Source of the DNA: Niabella pedocola
GTDB lineage: Bacteria > Bacteroidota > Bacteroidia > Chitinophagales > Chitinophagaceae
DNA: 64,000 nt
Direction: 5' to 3'
NCBI RefSeq assembly: GCF_021044425.1
Contig: NZ_JAJNEC010000005.1
Location: forward strand, 2,604,001 to 2,668,000
A program made the position numbers and the translations under genes. Below, one piece after another: positions 62,607 to 64,000 of this stretch. How positions within the stretch are numbered: the first letter of the stretch is position 1; each line of letters starts with the position of its first letter. Under the pieces are notes generated by a model. It was not told where the DNA came from, ran no database searches, and saw only the letters and a list, made by a program, of their open reading frames with translations.

Positions 62607-64000
62607 TTAAATAAACGCGCCGATCTTTTTTACGTTTTCTTCGAAGGACTCCCGGGCGCCTTTTGCTTTGTTTTTCATTTTTGTACGGTAGTTGTAAATG
62701 GTATTAACCGAATAGCCCAGGAAGCGGGCAATTTTAGAACTGTCTCCGATCCCGAGCCGTACCAACGCATAGATCCGCAATTCGGTATTGAGCACTTCTC
62801 CTTTTTTTAGAACGATTTGTTCTTCGTCTGCCAGCAACGCGTTAAACTGGGTTAAAAAATCGGGGAACACATTCACAAACATGGTATCGAAATTCAGGAA
62901 CAACTCTTTGGACTCTTCTGCTTTCAGGGAGTTGTCTCGGGTAATATTATAAAGGTTCTCATATTGCCGGCCCTGCAGCTTTTTGTTCACCATGATGCGG
63001 TAGTTGTCTAACTTAATGATGTATTTAGCGCATTCATCCAGGAAATAGGCGATATATTCTTCTTTAATATGATCCGCTTCTGCCACCTCAAGATTCCGCT
63101 TTTTAAGCTCGTCATTCATGTCGTGGAGCTTTGCATTCAGCGATTGCAGTTCCTGGTTTATTTCTTTTAGTTTGCGGCTGAAGGCCTGGCCTTTTTTCAA
63201 TTGTTTATACACGTAAACAATCGAAATGGCAAGCAAAACAGACAGGACACATACAACAATAAGTACGGCCTGCAGTTCCTGGCTTTTCTTTTTGTTCCGG
63301 CTTTGATATTCTTTGTCGATGATGTTTTGGATATTGAGGATTTCCGAACTCCGGATACGGGTATTGTAATCTTTTATATTATCAAGACAAAAGCGGATAT
63401 ACTGATAGGCCCGGTTGATATCTCCTTCCCGCATCAGCAGGGCTGCCAGGATGGAAATGGAGGCGTTGTCTTTTATGGCCAGCTGTACATCGGAGATAGC
63501 GGATAAGGTCAGGTATTTTTTTTCGTTCTTTACATCTCCCATTTTCCGGTAGATCAATGAACGGTGAAAGGTTACCAGGGCGTAGGGTATGGTAAAGGGT
63601 GTTGTTAATGTTAACCGCTGGTCATTGGCCCTTAAGGCCGCCGGGAAATCGTCTTTTACCCGCAATGATTTTTCTATACTTCGCAGGTGCTCTTCAGAAA
63701 CGTCGGGCGTCATCTCCATTACGCGGATATCGAAATCCCGGGCTTTCTCCCAGTATGCATGCCGTTCCCGGTCATTCTGGCTATAGGAACCCAATCCCAG
63801 GTAGAGCTGCCGGTATGCCAGGTTAAAATCCAGCTGTTGCTGTAAACTTAAGGTTGCTTCTGTTACCTTTTCCAGTTGTTCCCGGGCTTCAAAATACATA
63901 CCCAGACGCACAAAAAGCGTTGCCGAAGCAATGCGGACTTCATTTGTTTTGCTGATATCCTTCAGGCTGTCCGCTATATCCATGTTTTGGTTGAGATAAT
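62607..64000 (-). CDS. TPR/HTH transcriptional regulator (DUF6377-like), 5' end cut off
   Basis: At least 464 residues; the reading frame continues past the window end (upstream codons before the ATG at 63983 read YLNQN). It has TPR-like helical repeats (before about 225), one membrane segment (AVLIVVCVLSVLLAISIVYVY), a long coiled coil (QELQSLNAKLHDMNDELKKR), then a C-terminal LuxR-type helix-turn-helix region (IYALVRLGIGDSSKIARFLG, then TIYNYRTKMKNKAK). This is the layout of the Bacteroidota SusR/DUF6377 regulators, which control carbohydrate-use operons from the membrane. Confidence 0.88.
   Translation of the reverse strand, partial: YLNQNMDIADSLKDISKTNEVRIASATLFVRLGMYFEAREQLEKVTEATLSLQQQLDFNLAYRQLYLGLGSYSQNDRERHAYWEKARDFDIRVMEMTPDVSEEHLRSIEKSLRVKDDFPAALRANDQRLTLTTPFTIPYALVTFHRSLIYRKMGDVKNEKKYLTLSAISDVQLAIKDNASISILAALLMREGDINRAYQYIRFCLDNIKDYNTRIRSSEILNIQNIIDKEYQSRNKKKSQELQAVLIVVCVLSVLLAISIVYVYKQLKKGQAFSRKLKEINQELQSLNAKLHDMNDELKKRNLEVAEADHIKEEYIAYFLDECAKYIIKLDNYRIMVNKKLQGRQYENLYNITRDNSLKAEESKELFLNFDTMFVNVFPDFLTQFNALLADEEQIVLKKGEVLNTELRIYALVRLGIGDSSKIARFLGYSVNTIYNYRTKMKNKAKGARESFEENVKKIGAFI

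Overview
The window looks like a chromosomal segment of a Bacteroidota bacterium, most likely a member of the Chitinophagaceae (Niabella/Chitinophaga-like). The evidence is the gene content (DUF3857/transglutaminase pairs, a TPR-HTH regulator of DUF6377 type, BspA-like and RCC1-like surface proteins with the NxxxFxIExSxDG motif, outer-membrane barrels, ECF sigma factors). Promoters of the Bacteroidota form (TTG, about 20 nt, TAnnTTTG) occur upstream of several genes, and Shine-Dalgarno sites are weak or absent. No rRNA, CRISPR array, integrase or intact transposase is visible.

Layout. 0.1-2.4 kb: a large secreted protein whose C-terminus carries a caspase-fold-like His/Cys pair. 2.6-4.4 kb: a PhoB/PhoR-like two-component pair. 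4.4-9.7 kb: an Rpn-type nuclease, an ACP plus ketosynthase pair, pheS, an ORF6N protein with a long palindrome inside its coding sequence, a structured RNA with complete class II tRNA features but a variable region of about 100 nt (8905-9078, minus strand), and an Lrp/AsnC regulator. 9.8-17.3 kb: an orphan OppC-like permease, a membrane glycosyltransferase, a diheme cytochrome c, an AraC regulator, an alpha/beta hydrolase with no recognisable start codon, a lipoprotein and a MarR regulator with a palindromic promoter. 17.5-23.6 kb: an acyl-CoA dehydrogenase and two overlapping DUF3857/transglutaminase-fold genes, only the second of which keeps the catalytic Cys.

23.7-28.8 kb is a compact pectin/uronate module: pectinesterase and pectate lyase on one strand, and a LacI regulator and mannonate dehydratase divergent from them, with a perfect 22-bp palindrome between. 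29.0-36.7 kb is a heavy-metal efflux locus: response regulator, histidine kinase, then a CzcC/CzcB/CzcA-type RND system. Four TTAAG elements spaced exactly 11 bp apart lie just upstream of the efflux operon. 36.8-48.8 kb is mostly housekeeping and small metabolic genes (TsaC-like protein, methyltransferases, an orphan 2-oxoacid:ferredoxin oxidoreductase beta subunit, cytochrome c, DUF1080 lipoprotein, HxlR/NmrA pair, mfd, ferredoxin reductase).

48.8-56.0 kb is the most accessory-looking region. A tRNA-Arg(CCT) and its terminator are followed 3.2 kb later by a second copy of the terminator and the tRNA 3' edge. Between them lie a phytanoyl-CoA-dioxygenase-like gene, a BspA-like surface protein and gene-poor DNA. 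The BspA-like protein and the RCC1-like protein at 53.5-56.0 kb share an unusual C-terminal module: a beta-sandwich domain interrupted by a transmembrane helix, a basic cytoplasmic loop, a second helix ending in a lipobox-like Cys, and exactly 39 residues that resume the sandwich. This is my main candidate for an undescribed system. 56.2-64.0 kb holds a NarL/NarX-like two-component pair, an ECF sigma factor operon with a HEAT-repeat putative anti-sigma factor and two secreted DUF4097-like proteins, and a DUF6377-like regulator that runs off the window end.
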